Part shown: positions 25,060 through 33,857 of the stretch, piece by piece
How positions within the stretch are numbered: the stretch's first letter is position 1
Layout of the letters: each line of letters begins with the position of its first letter
DNA from: JBCCMQ01 sp039026235
GTDB lineage: Bacteria; Pseudomonadota; Alphaproteobacteria; Rhodobacterales; Rhodobacteraceae
Direction: 5' to 3'
NCBI GenBank assembly: GCA_039026235.1
Contig: JBCCMQ010000001.1
Location: 124,001 to 188,000, forward strand
DNA length: 64,000 nucleotides
The notes under the pieces: generated by a model
What the model was told of the DNA's origin: nothing
What the model saw: only the letters and a program-made list of their open reading frames with translations
The model's database searches: none
Translations under genes and position numbers: made by a program

Positions 25060-26151
25060 ATGTCGAAAATAGTCAATTACGGTATCGTTGGATGCGGCAT
25101 GATGGGGCAAGAGCATCTGCGCAACATCGCCCTTTTGCCCGATACACGTGTCTCGGCCATCTATGAGCCAGATGAGATTATGGGGGCCAAGGCGAAATCA
25201 ATCGCACCCAACGCGCGCGTCATGGGTTCGCTTTGGGATCTTCTTGCCCATGAACCGCTTGACTGCCTTCTTATTGCCAGCCCGAACTATCTGCATGTCA
25301 CCCAGATGCACGAGGTTGCCGCCCGGCGCCCGCTGCCTTTGCTGGTCGAAAAGCCATTGTTCACCGACCCAGGTGATCTGGGATGGCTTTCAGATCTGGG
25401 ACAACAGTATCCGGCGCCGATCTGGGTGGCGATGGAATACCGCTATATGCCGCCGGTTCAGACCTTCGTCGACATGGCCGAAAAGGCCACCGGCGGTGTC
25501 ACGATGCTCACAATCCGCGAACACCGCTTTCCCTTTCTCGACAAAGTCGGGGCCTGGAATCGGTTCAACCGCTTCACCGGCGGTACGCTGGTGGAAAAGT
25601 GCTGTCACTTTTTCGACCTTATGCGTCTTATCCTGGGTGCCGAACCCATACGCGTGATGGCGTCGGCCGGGCAGATGGTGAACCACAAGGACGAGGATGT
25701 TCTGGGCGAGGTGCCGGACATCTGGGATTCCGGCTATGTAATCGTCGATTTTGACAGCGGTGCGCGCGCCATGCTTGAGCTTTGCATGTACGCCGAGGGA
25801 AGCAAGTATCAGGAAGAGATCTCGGCTGTGGGCCCCGAAGGTAAGATCGAGGCCATGGTGCCCGGTCCGGGGCGTTTCTGGCCGACCCACCTTGGCACCC
25901 CGCCGGTGGCGCAAGTCATCGTGAGCCCGCGCGCGCCCAAGGGACCGCAAACCGTTGATATCCCCGTTGATCCGACGCTTTTGGAAGCCGGTGACCACAA
26001 CGGATCGACCTTTTATCAGCACGCAAAATTTCTGGAACTGGTGCGGTCTGGGGGCACCCCCGAGGTCACGTTGCGCGATGGGGCGCGGGCCGTCGAGATG
26101 GGTCTCGCGGCACAGCGCTCGGCCGCAGAAGGTATCGCCGTTGAGCTTTGA
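25060..26151 (+). CDS. Gfo/Idh/MocA-family oxidoreductase, coupled to gntR
   Basis: 363 aa with a Rossmann N-terminus (YGIVGCGMMGQEHLRNIALL), the catalytic EKP motif (LLVEKPLFTD) and the family's C-terminal domain (GGTLVEKCCHFFDLMRLILG). The start at 25060 has AGGG 5 bases upstream and is 7 bases past the gntR stop. The frame is open upstream only through gntR. It is probably a sugar or sugar-acid dehydrogenase feeding, or fed by, the neighbouring pathway; the substrate is unknown. A strong terminator follows 150 bases downstream. Confidence 0.88.
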   Translation: MSKIVNYGIVGCGMMGQEHLRNIALLPDTRVSAIYEPDEIMGAKAKSIAPNARVMGSLWDLLAHEPLDCLLIASPNYLHVTQMHEVAARRPLPLLVEKPLFTDPGDLGWLSDLGQQYPAPIWVAMEYRYMPPVQTFVDMAEKATGGVTMLTIREHRFPFLDKVGAWNRFNRFTGGTLVEKCCHFFDLMRLILGAEPIRVMASAGQMVNHKDEDVLGEVPDIWDSGYVIVDFDSGARAMLELCMYAEGSKYQEEISAVGPEGKIEAMVPGPGRFWPTHLGTPPVAQVIVSPRAPKGPQTVDIPVDPTLLEAGDHNGSTFYQHAKFLELVRSGGTPEVTLRDGARAVEMGLAAQRSAAEGIAVEL

Positions 26152-26494
26152 GCCGTCCTTGCTCGCTGGGCCGGTCGCCTCTTTCGGCTGCCCGGTTATG
26201 GCATTCGCGTGGAAATCTGATATGACGCCAGCGAAGCCAAGGCATCCACAGGTCATTCCCTTGCCATTGTAAGTACCGGTCTCGAAAGCGCTTCTTGAAA
26301 CAACGGAAACGGTCGGACCGGTTCCGTGCTTTTCATGTGTCGGGATGTGGCCTGAGACCGGTATGGCAAATGTCAGCCTTCCGCACCGCCGGTCGTCGCG
26401 CCGAACCCGGCTTTAACTTTTTGCCATTCCTTTTCTCATCAGAGGTCTCGCCGCCGTTTCCCGGCCCTTCTTCCTCATGGAAGGCCGACAAAAA
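26152..26494. other. 343-base gap with a terminator and no supported gene
   Basis: The stretch between the Gfo/Idh dehydrogenase and the DUF1062 gene has no convincing reading frame on either strand. Its only clear element is the terminator hairpin at 26303-26333. The second half, just before the DUF1062 start, presumably contains that gene's promoter, though I found no clear -35/-10 pair. Confidence 0.6.
26303..26333 (+). terminator. rho-independent terminator of gntR-dehydrogenase unit
   Basis: ACGGAAACGGTC (26303-26314) pairs with GACCGGTTCCGT (26316-26327) over 12 positions with one mismatch. It is followed after two bases by TTTT. It closes the plus-strand transcript of gntR and the dehydrogenase. 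Confidence 0.75.
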
Positions 26495-27127
26495 ATGGCT
26501 CAGTGCCTCCAGGTCCATTGGACCGTACGACCCAGTTATCCACCTGAACCCATTCGATTTTGTGCGCATTGCGGACAACGCCGCCCCTTCTGTTCCAGCG
26601 GCCGGATCCGTCTGAATGCGAACGGTCGAAAGTTGGATGCCTGGCTGATCTACAAATGCGGCCACTGCCGTCAAACTGGGAACCGGCCAGTCTTTGAGAG
26701 GATCGGGGCCGGCGAGATTGACACAGATACCTTGGACGCGGTGCAACAGAACTCGCCTAAACTCGTCGGTCAGTTGGAAAATGACGTTGTCTCTCTCAGG
26801 CGGCACTGCAACCGGGTCATACTCGCGGACGACGTTACGGTAACAAAGCCCGCGATGGCGCACTGTTTCGGTGCCTTGCCTGAGGTGAAGTTGATAGTGG
26901 AGGCGCAACAGCCTACGCGCATGCGTTTGGACCGGTTACTTGCCCGCCAATTTGGCCTATCGAGGCGCGCGGTTCGAGCGCTGGAAAGGGACGGATATCT
27001 TCGCAGCGCCCGGAACACCGCAGTCGCACTCAAAATGTCGCTTTATGGCAAGACTGAACTTGTGATCGCGGTTCAAGAAATGGACGAATGCATCCGATTA
27101 AAGGTACTCAGCGGGCTCACTTTATAA
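26495..27127 (+). CDS. DUF1062 domain-containing protein
   Basis: About 210 aa. The N-terminus holds a paired-cysteine zinc-ribbon-like motif (FCAHCGQRRPF, then YKCGHCRQT) typical of DUF1062. The C-terminal part has a short S4-like or helix-turn segment (MRLDRLLARQFGLSRRAVRALERDGYL), suggesting nucleic-acid binding. The function is unknown. ATG 26495 is preferred over 26477 because GGAAGG lies 9 bases before it. It converges on the enolase-superfamily gene. Confidence 0.8.
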   Translation: MAQCLQVHWTVRPSYPPEPIRFCAHCGQRRPFCSSGRIRLNANGRKLDAWLIYKCGHCRQTGNRPVFERIGAGEIDTDTLDAVQQNSPKLVGQLENDVVSLRRHCNRVILADDVTVTKPAMAHCFGALPEVKLIVEAQQPTRMRLDRLLARQFGLSRRAVRALERDGYLRSARNTAVALKMSLYGKTELVIAVQEMDECIRLKVLSGLTL

Positions 27128-27177
27128 TTTATTTCAGTAAGTTAATGCCACGATACGCTTTCCGTTCCGTTGCCGTG

Positions 27178-28416
27178 TCAATCGACCGGCGCCGGGGCGC
27201 CGCCCATGAAATTGTTGCTTCCGTGATAGTCGCATGGCGCGTCCTGCATCTGCAGATGCAGCTCTGGCCCTGTGTAAGGATGCGCCCGGGCCACGTCTTC
27301 GTCGAAATCAATACCCAGCCCGGGGGTCTCGGGCGGCAGAATGTAGCCGTTTTCCCAGACAAGCGAGTTGCGGATCAGTTTCAGGTGGAACGTACCGCCC
27401 GTTTCGATCGTCTCGGCGATCAGGTAGTTGGGAATGCTGGTGCAAAGATGAACATTGGCGGCCCATTCGACCGGGCCCGCATAAAGGTGCGGTGCCATTT
27501 CGGCGTTGAAGACCTCGGCAATGGCCGCAAGTTTGCGTGCCTCTAGTATGCCACCAAGCCGCCCAAGGGCAGGCTGCAGGATTTTCGCCCCGCCGGTCCG
27601 AAGCAGCGTGGCGAATTCCGCCTTGGTTGTCATTCGCTCTCCGGTTGCGACGGGCACCCGGACGGCCCGGGCGACTTCGGCAAATTCCAAAAGGTTGTCC
27701 GGCGGTATCGGTTCTTCAAACCAAAGCGGTGCATAGGGTTCGATGGCCTGCCCCAGCCGGATCGCGCCGGCGGTCGTGAATTGGCCATGGGTGCCGAACA
27801 AAAGATCGGCCCGGTCGCCCACGGCGTCTCGGATCTTTTTGCAAAATTCGACCGACAGAGAGATGTCTGTCATCGCCGGCTGATGGCCCCCGTGGATGGT
27901 ATAGGGGCCGGCAGGATCGAACTTCAACGCCGTGAAACCCAGCTCAACCATGGCCGCCGCACTCTCGGCATGCATATCGGCGCTGGTCCAGTAGTCCGCC
28001 ATGCTGTGACCGGGCTGCGGGTTCAGATAGGTGTAGGAACGCACACGGCTGTTCATCTTGCCACCCAAGAGTGCCCAGACCGGCCTGTCCCGCGCCTTTC
28101 CCAGAATGTCCCAGCATGCGATTTCCAGGCCCGAGAACGCACCCATTACGGTCAGATCCGGCCGCTGCGTGAAACCGCTGGAATAAGCGCGCCGGAACAT
28201 CAGTTCGATGTTCTCGGGATTTTCACCTTGCATGTGACGTTCAAAGACATCCGTGATGACCGCGCGCATGGCGTCGGGATGCACCGACGAGGCATAGCAT
28301 TCGCCATACCCCACGATGCCGTTGTCGGTCGTCAGCTTCGGAAAGATCCAGTAGCGCCCGCCCCAACCGGGTGGCGGCGGCGCGACAACAAAAATCTCAA
28401 GATCTTTCAGCTTCAT
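27178..28416 (-). CDS. mandelate racemase/muconate lactonizing-family (enolase superfamily) enzyme
   Basis: 412 aa, with a capping domain then a TIM barrel. Metal-ligand glutamates are in WFEEPIPPDN and VATGERM. The APHLYAGPVEWAANVH element is shared with sugar-acid dehydratases of this superfamily. The position that usually holds the first metal-ligand aspartate reads GTHGQF, so ligation may differ. It is likely a dehydratase, epimerase or cycloisomerase of an aldonic or uronic acid; the substrate is not readable. The start at 28416 follows the conserved N-terminus (MKLKDLEIFVV). Confidence 0.85.
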   Translation of the reverse strand: MKLKDLEIFVVAPPPPGWGGRYWIFPKLTTDNGIVGYGECYASSVHPDAMRAVITDVFERHMQGENPENIELMFRRAYSSGFTQRPDLTVMGAFSGLEIACWDILGKARDRPVWALLGGKMNSRVRSYTYLNPQPGHSMADYWTSADMHAESAAAMVELGFTALKFDPAGPYTIHGGHQPAMTDISLSVEFCKKIRDAVGDRADLLFGTHGQFTTAGAIRLGQAIEPYAPLWFEEPIPPDNLLEFAEVARAVRVPVATGERMTTKAEFATLLRTGGAKILQPALGRLGGILEARKLAAIAEVFNAEMAPHLYAGPVEWAANVHLCTSIPNYLIAETIETGGTFHLKLIRNSLVWENGYILPPETPGLGIDFDEDVARAHPYTGPELHLQMQDAPCDYHGSNNFMGGAPAPVD

Positions 28417-28518
28417 AGACGGCTCCAATTGCTGCGACGCAGCGGCAAAATCAGTTTGTGGGTGTGCACTGCTATGTTAGCCTCAGCTTTGTTCTTCGAT
28501 GCATTCAAAGGCAACACA

Positions 28519-29220
28519 ATGTTCTCACAATCTCAATTACCCGACCAGCGGCTCGCCCGCTACGATCACGTCATCATCCACGTCACTGCCACACCACCGA
28601 ACCGGAACCTCGACGACAAGGACGTCGACGCGATGCACCGGCAGCGCGGGTTCTCCGGCTGCGGATATAATGCACTTATCAAGCGTGACGGCAGCTGGCT
28701 TGATTCCGACGACGGCTTTGTCACCCGCCCGATCGGCCGACAGGGCGCCCATGTGGGTGGCTGCGGTCCCGGCTGGAACGGGCGCAGTTTCGGGGTTTCG
28801 CTGGTGGGCGGTGTCGACAAGGACAATCGCCCCGAGTTCAACATGACCGCCGAACAGATGACGACCCTTGCACGGGGAATCTTTATGTTCATGGAACTTC
28901 ATCCCAAGGACGCTTCAGAGATCACGGTGATGGGACACCGCGATCTCATCAAACAGACCAATGCGGCCGTCAAGAAGGCGTGCCCCTGCTTTGACGCCAT
29001 TCCTTGGTGGGAAAGCCAGGTTCTGGATGAGGACCTGATCGCTGGCGGAGGCGGCGGGACTCCCGTCGATCTTCCACCCGTCTGGACGGTCAAGACAGGC
29101 GACACGCTGTCGGGGATCTCGCGGTCCGCAGGCGTGCCGATTGCGACCATCCTGGCGCTCAATCCGGCCATTTCGGATCCGGATAAAATCAAGAAGGGTA
29201 TGGACATAAGGCTCGCCTAA
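28519..29220 (+). CDS. N-acetylmuramoyl-L-alanine amidase (T7-lysozyme/PGRP type) with LysM
   Basis: 233 aa. Residues about 14-150 form an amidase-2 domain with predicted zinc ligands in IIHVTATPP (His), MGHRDL (His) and ACPCFD (Cys), as in T7 lysozyme. A glycine-rich linker leads to a C-terminal LysM peptidoglycan-binding domain (WTVKTGDTLSGISRSAGVPIATILALNP). There is no signal peptide from this start, as in phage endolysins. An alternative start at 28474 adds a short hydrophobic stretch. AAGG lies 7 bases before the chosen ATG. No other phage genes adjoin it. Confidence 0.85.
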   Translation: MFSQSQLPDQRLARYDHVIIHVTATPPNRNLDDKDVDAMHRQRGFSGCGYNALIKRDGSWLDSDDGFVTRPIGRQGAHVGGCGPGWNGRSFGVSLVGGVDKDNRPEFNMTAEQMTTLARGIFMFMELHPKDASEITVMGHRDLIKQTNAAVKKACPCFDAIPWWESQVLDEDLIAGGGGGTPVDLPPVWTVKTGDTLSGISRSAGVPIATILALNPAISDPDKIKKGMDIRLA

Positions 29221-29255
29221 AGCGTGTATCCACCCGGCCCGATTATGGGTCCTGA

Positions 29256-30338
29256 TCAGAAAACGATCACGTTCCGTCGCGCCGCGCCGGACCGGGTGTC
29301 GTCAATGGCCTCGTTGATCTGATCCAGGCGCCAGCGCCCTGAAATCAGCTCATCCAGTTTTAACCGGCCCTGGCCGTAAAGTTCGACCATCCAGGGAATG
29401 TCGCGCGCCAGCACGGTGTCCCCCATCTTGGTGCCCTGCATGCCCTGGCTGAGGCCAGCGACGTTCACCGGCTCGTAGCTGGCAACCGCGCCGTCGTGGG
29501 GCATGCCCACCATATACATGGATCCGCCCGGGGCGACGTAATTCAGCGCCTGTTCGAAGGCCGGGATGGCGCCAACACTGACGAATACGGCATCGGCCAG
29601 GCGTCCGGCAGCCCGCTGAACCGCGTCCCACGGACGATCAGACCCGGCCGGAATGCCGTCGGTCGCCCCGAATTCGATGGCCGCATCCAGTTTCTCGGCC
29701 ATGGTGTCGATGGCAAAAATCCGTGCCGCTCCGGCGATCCGCGCGCCTTGGATCGCGTTTAGCCCGATGCCGCCCGCACCGATCACGACCACACAGTCGC
29801 CGGGACGCACCCGGGCCGTGTTCACCACGGCGCCCATTCCGGTAATCACACCACAGGCCAAAAGCGCCGCCGATGCGGCCGGCATCTCTGTGGGGACGCG
29901 GGCGATCTGGCTCTGATCCACCACCACTTTCTCGGCGAACGCGCCGCAGTTCATGGCCTGAACAATGGGCGCGCCGTTCAGCGTTTTGATGGGCCCGTCG
30001 GGCAGTTTCCCGGGCGTTGCGCATTGGGTTGGTTTGCCGGACGCGCATTTCGCGCAAGTTTGACAGGCACGTATCAGCGTCACGACCACATGGTCCCCGA
30101 CATCAAAGCCCTGAGCGTCCGGCCCAAGTGCGGTAATCCGCCCGGCCGCTTCGTGGCCGTAGATTGCAGGGTGGTCTCCTTCCCAGGCGCCGTCCAGATA
30201 CGAGATATCGGAATGGCAGATCGCGACCGCACCAAGTGTGACCTCGACCTCTTGTCCCACAGGGTCCCTTAGTTCCACATCTTCGATACTGAGGGGTCCG
30301 CCTTTCTTATAGCAAACCGCCGCGCGTATCCTTGCCAT
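29256..30338 (-). CDS. zinc-dependent medium-chain alcohol dehydrogenase
   Basis: 360 aa. Catalytic zinc ligands are in AICHSD and GHEAAG. The four structural-zinc cysteines are in CQTCAKCASGKPTQC. The NAD-binding motif is VIGAGGIGLNAIQGA. It is a cytosolic MDR-family dehydrogenase of an alcohol or aldehyde with unknown specificity. GGGAG lies 7 bases before the start. It lies near, but not in an operon with, the enolase-superfamily gene. Confidence 0.9.
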   Translation of the reverse strand: MARIRAAVCYKKGGPLSIEDVELRDPVGQEVEVTLGAVAICHSDISYLDGAWEGDHPAIYGHEAAGRITALGPDAQGFDVGDHVVVTLIRACQTCAKCASGKPTQCATPGKLPDGPIKTLNGAPIVQAMNCGAFAEKVVVDQSQIARVPTEMPAASAALLACGVITGMGAVVNTARVRPGDCVVVIGAGGIGLNAIQGARIAGAARIFAIDTMAEKLDAAIEFGATDGIPAGSDRPWDAVQRAAGRLADAVFVSVGAIPAFEQALNYVAPGGSMYMVGMPHDGAVASYEPVNVAGLSQGMQGTKMGDTVLARDIPWMVELYGQGRLKLDELISGRWRLDQINEAIDDTRSGAARRNVIVF

Positions 30339-30409
30339 CCCATTGCTCCCGATCCCGGTTTCACGGTGCCTAGCGAACCACAGTCGGTCGGCTCGACCGT
30401 TTGCGTCAC

Positions 30410-31624
30410 TTATGGTCCCACAGCGGCAGGACGGGGAGACAGATAGAGAATTGCGCCGCAGACAAACATCAATGACATGGACAGAAGAAACGGAGCGCCC
30501 GGCAGGAACACCGGCGCCGAGGGCTGTGTGAATGTGGCGAAGACAGAAGTCATGACCAGCGGTGAAAAGACGATTGCGACCGAACGCGCTGAGGCAATCA
30601 GTCCCTGAAGCTCTCCCTGTGCATCATCCGGCACCGTTTTGGACATGATCCCCTGAAGCGACGGTGTGACCACCGCGCCGAGGGCCGTCATTGGTGTCAG
30701 AACCAGTGCGATCCAACCGTTGGTCACCAGCCCCAGTGCCAGGAACGCACAGACGTTGAGGCACAGCCCGTATACAATCGCACCGCGCTCTCCGAGCCGG
30801 TTGACAAGCGGGCGGATCAACGTGCCCTGCACCACAGCCATCGAGATCCCGAATGATGCCAACGACAGGCCGATCATGGCCGGTTCCCACCCGAAACGGG
30901 CCGTTGTGAAATAGGCCCAGATTGCTGGGTAGACGAAGAACGCAAACTCGTAAGTGAAGAAGATCAGCAGCAGTGATGTCACTCCTGGCATCCGTCCAGT
31001 GTTCATGAATGCGCCAAAGGGGTTGGCGCGGGCCCAACGAAATGGGCGGCGGATGGCGGCGGTTACGGTCTCGGGCATGACAAGAAGGCCGAAAACCAGG
31101 TTGGAGGCCGCAAGAATGGCGGCGGCGACAAAGGGCGCCCGATGACCGAATTCACCAAGCAGCCCGCCAATCAACGGGCCCAGTACGAAGCCCACGCCAA
31201 ATGCTGCGCCGATCAGGCCGAAATTGGCGGCCTTGTCCTCGGCCTTTGATATGTCGGCCATAAAGGCCGTGGCGACGGTCTGGGTTGAGGCGACGATGCC
31301 GCTAAGGATCTGCAAGAGAAGCAAAAACCAGATGCTTCCGGCGACGGCCATCACGGTATAGTTCACGGCCAGCACCAAAAGCGAAGCCAGCAGGATCGGC
31401 CGTCTACCGAAGCGGTCCGAAATATTTCCGACGGTCGGGCCGAACAGAAACTGCATCGCTGCAAAGCTGGTGGACAGGACACCGCCCCAGATGGCGGCAT
31501 CGGCCAGCCCGGCCCCCGACACATCTTGGATCAGGTCGGGCATAACCGGAAGAATGAGCCCGATCCCCATGGAATCGATCACGAGGGTTATCAGAATAAA
31601 GACAATGGGCAGTCTGTTTTGCAT
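30410..31624 (-). CDS. MFS transporter, TetA/DHA1-like
   Basis: 404 aa with 12 predicted helices. The DHA1 drug/proton antiporter signature FGPTVGNISDRFGRRPIL lies between helices 2 and 3, and the N-terminus (LPIVFILITLVIDSMGIGLILPVMPDLI, helix 1) is TetA-like. An efflux role is likely; resistance to a particular drug should not be assumed. It sits 64 bases downstream of pcaB on the same strand, so it may be the last gene of the pca operon. That would be unusual, since pca uptake carriers belong to a different MFS family. Confidence 0.85.
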   Translation of the reverse strand: MQNRLPIVFILITLVIDSMGIGLILPVMPDLIQDVSGAGLADAAIWGGVLSTSFAAMQFLFGPTVGNISDRFGRRPILLASLLVLAVNYTVMAVAGSIWFLLLLQILSGIVASTQTVATAFMADISKAEDKAANFGLIGAAFGVGFVLGPLIGGLLGEFGHRAPFVAAAILAASNLVFGLLVMPETVTAAIRRPFRWARANPFGAFMNTGRMPGVTSLLLIFFTYEFAFFVYPAIWAYFTTARFGWEPAMIGLSLASFGISMAVVQGTLIRPLVNRLGERGAIVYGLCLNVCAFLALGLVTNGWIALVLTPMTALGAVVTPSLQGIMSKTVPDDAQGELQGLIASARSVAIVFSPLVMTSVFATFTQPSAPVFLPGAPFLLSMSLMFVCGAILYLSPRPAAVGP

Positions 31625-31688
31625 CAAGGGGCTTCGGTGCTGTGTCCGACCGCTATAGCGGTCGGCCCGATGCCTGGGAAGCGTTTCG

Positions 31689-33017
31689 TCACATGCCCTT
31701 GACGTCGCGGGCGAAACTGAGGGCATCGGCGGTCGCCGTACCGCCGGTGGCAATGGGATCAAGGGCTTGGGCCAGATCCTTGTCCGGCCATTTCTCTGCT
31801 GCAAGGTCCGCCAGCGTCCGGCCCGTTTCGCGGGCCGTTTGGGTCAGAGCCTTGACCTCTTTCTGGGCCGCGGGTCTGGGCATAAAGGCTGCCAGGGCAA
31901 AGCTAAGAGCCTCGGCATAAATCAGCCCGCCGCCCTGTTCCAGGTTTTCGGACATTCTGTCCGCGCGCGGCTCTAGCCCCGTGACAGTCTCTATCGCGAC
32001 TGTCAGCCCTCGCCCAAGCGTCATCAGCATCTGTGGCAAGGCCAGCCACTCGCTGAACCAAGCTGCGCCATCGCGCTGCTGATGTCCAAGCGCCGCGCCC
32101 TGCATCACGCTGTTCAGGCCGATCTGATAGCGGGCCAGCGCACCCAGCAGGGCAGGGCCCACAGGGTTCTGTTTCTGCGGCATAGTCGACGAAGCGCCGG
32201 TACTGGGCAGGGTAAGTTCCTCGATACCGCTTTGACAGCCCAGCGTGACGTCTTCGCCCAGCTTGCCGAGCGCGCCGGACGTTCGCGTCAGCCAGGCGGC
32301 CAGCGCGCCCATCGGATCACGCGCGGCGTGCCAGCTGTGCGCTGGGTCGCCGAGCTTGAGACGTTTTGACATAGAATGGCGCACCGCCGGACCGAACGGA
32401 TCCATGGCCGAAAGCGTGCCGGCGGCGCCGGATAGGCTCACGACCAGGCATTCTGGTCGGAGATCGCCAAGCGCCGCCTTCAGATCCAAAAGGGGGCGGC
32501 CCCATTGGGCTGCGACGGCGCCAAAGGTGGTCGGCGTGGCAGCCTGGCCATAGGTTCGGGCCGCCATGGGCAAATGCGCGTGGGTTTCGGCCTGTTCGGC
32601 CAAAGCGTATAGCAAATGATCCAGCCGGGCGTCGAACAGATCAAACATACGGCGCAGCCGAAGTGTCAGGCTTGTGTCGATGATATCCTGGCTTGTCGCG
32701 CCCCAGTGCACAAAGCTTCGATGTTCGACAGGTGCGATCTGCGCCCGGAAGGCGGCCACAAGTGCCGGCACCACGACACCGTTTCGGCCTGTGTCGGATG
32801 CCAGCGTTTCGGGATCGATGGCGGCCGTTTCAGCGGCATGCTGAATGGCCTCGGCGGCATCTTTCGGGATTACGCCATGTTCCGCTTGCGCCAGAGCCAG
32901 GGCACCCCAAACGAGAAGCATCGCCCGAATCGCGCTTTGGTCCGAAAGAAGCTGCGCCACCTCGGCGTCACTAAACAGATCCTTCGCGTAGGCACTGTCG
33001 AAAACTGACGAAGGCAC
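31689..33017 (-). CDS. pcaB: 3-carboxy-cis,cis-muconate cycloisomerase
   Basis: 442 aa of the fumarase/aspartase superfamily. The signature GASSTMPQKQNP contains the mobile catalytic-loop serine, and SFVHWGATSQDIIDT is the second conserved region. It converts 3-carboxymuconate, made by PcaGH, to 4-carboxymuconolactone. It follows the BKACE gene by 3 bases in the pca operon, whose other genes support the assignment. Confidence 0.95.
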   Translation of the reverse strand: MPSSVFDSAYAKDLFSDAEVAQLLSDQSAIRAMLLVWGALALAQAEHGVIPKDAAEAIQHAAETAAIDPETLASDTGRNGVVVPALVAAFRAQIAPVEHRSFVHWGATSQDIIDTSLTLRLRRMFDLFDARLDHLLYALAEQAETHAHLPMAARTYGQAATPTTFGAVAAQWGRPLLDLKAALGDLRPECLVVSLSGAAGTLSAMDPFGPAVRHSMSKRLKLGDPAHSWHAARDPMGALAAWLTRTSGALGKLGEDVTLGCQSGIEELTLPSTGASSTMPQKQNPVGPALLGALARYQIGLNSVMQGAALGHQQRDGAAWFSEWLALPQMLMTLGRGLTVAIETVTGLEPRADRMSENLEQGGGLIYAEALSFALAAFMPRPAAQKEVKALTQTARETGRTLADLAAEKWPDKDLAQALDPIATGGTATADALSFARDVKGM

Positions 33018-33020
33018 CGC

Positions 33021-33854
33021 TCAGGCCGCCGGTCTCAAGCCAAGAATGTTGCGCGCCTCAGCCGGCGTGGCGACGGGACGTTCGTACTTGGCGCAAAGGT
33101 CTCGCGTACGGGTGACGAGCGCGGCGTTCGATGGTGCCAGGGTTTTCCGGTCGAGCCGCACATTGTCTTCCAGGCCCGTACGGGTATGCCCACCGTTTGC
33201 CACGCACCATTCATTGACCAGAAGCTGACCGGCGCCGATGCCCGCTGCGCACCATTCGGCATCGGGTGCCAGACGCGCCAGGGTCTTAATGTAGAAATCA
33301 AAGACGGTTCGATCGACCGGCATGGCGTTTTTCACACCCATCACGAATTGCACGTAAAGCGGGCCGGCAAGCCGTTTGTCCGACGCCATGGCTGAAGCTT
33401 GGAAAATATGAGAAAGATCAAACGCTTCAATCTCGGGCTTAATGTCAAATTTTAGCATTTCCGCAGCCAGCCAATCGACCAGATCCGGTGGGTTTTCGTA
33501 AACGCGTGTGGGGAAGTTATTCGACCCTACCGTCAACGAGGCCATGTCCGGGCATAGCGGCAACATCGCGCCACGTTCCGCGCCAGCACCGGACCGGCCA
33601 CCCGTTGAGAACTGCACGATGATCCCCGGGCAATGCTGCTCCAGCCCTTCCTTCAGGCGGGCGAAACGGTCGGGATCCGATGTCGGTGTCTCATCGTCGT
33701 TGCGCACATGGCAGTGAGCAATCGACGCCCCGGCCTCAAAAGCGGCATGGGTCGATTCAATCTGCTCTTCCACCGAAATGGGCACAGCGGGATTGTCTTC
33801 CTTGCGCGGAACCGAACCGGTGATTGCGACGCAGATGATGCAGGGTTTCGTCAT
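33021..33854 (-). CDS. beta-keto acid cleavage enzyme (BKACE, former DUF849)
   Basis: 277 aa. Zinc ligands are in AHCHVR (two His) and the glutamate of LVNEWCVANGGHTRTGLEDN. QFSTGG and the substrate-pocket region VGSNNFP are present. BKACE enzymes condense a beta-keto acid with acetyl-CoA and release acetoacetate plus a new CoA ester. Position inside the pca operon, 3 bases from both pcaG and pcaB, points to 3-oxoadipate as substrate, giving succinyl-CoA and acetoacetate. No pcaIJ or pcaF gene is in the window. Family assignment is firm; the substrate is inference. Confidence 0.9.
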   Translation of the reverse strand: MTKPCIICVAITGSVPRKEDNPAVPISVEEQIESTHAAFEAGASIAHCHVRNDDETPTSDPDRFARLKEGLEQHCPGIIVQFSTGGRSGAGAERGAMLPLCPDMASLTVGSNNFPTRVYENPPDLVDWLAAEMLKFDIKPEIEAFDLSHIFQASAMASDKRLAGPLYVQFVMGVKNAMPVDRTVFDFYIKTLARLAPDAEWCAAGIGAGQLLVNEWCVANGGHTRTGLEDNVRLDRKTLAPSNAALVTRTRDLCAKYERPVATPAEARNILGLRPAA

Positions 33855-33857
33855 GTC

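Noticed and set aside
27781..28518. Long N-terminal extension of the amidase-LysM protein
   Set aside because: The extension is antisense to the enolase-superfamily gene and has no domain; AAGG precedes the ATG at 28519.
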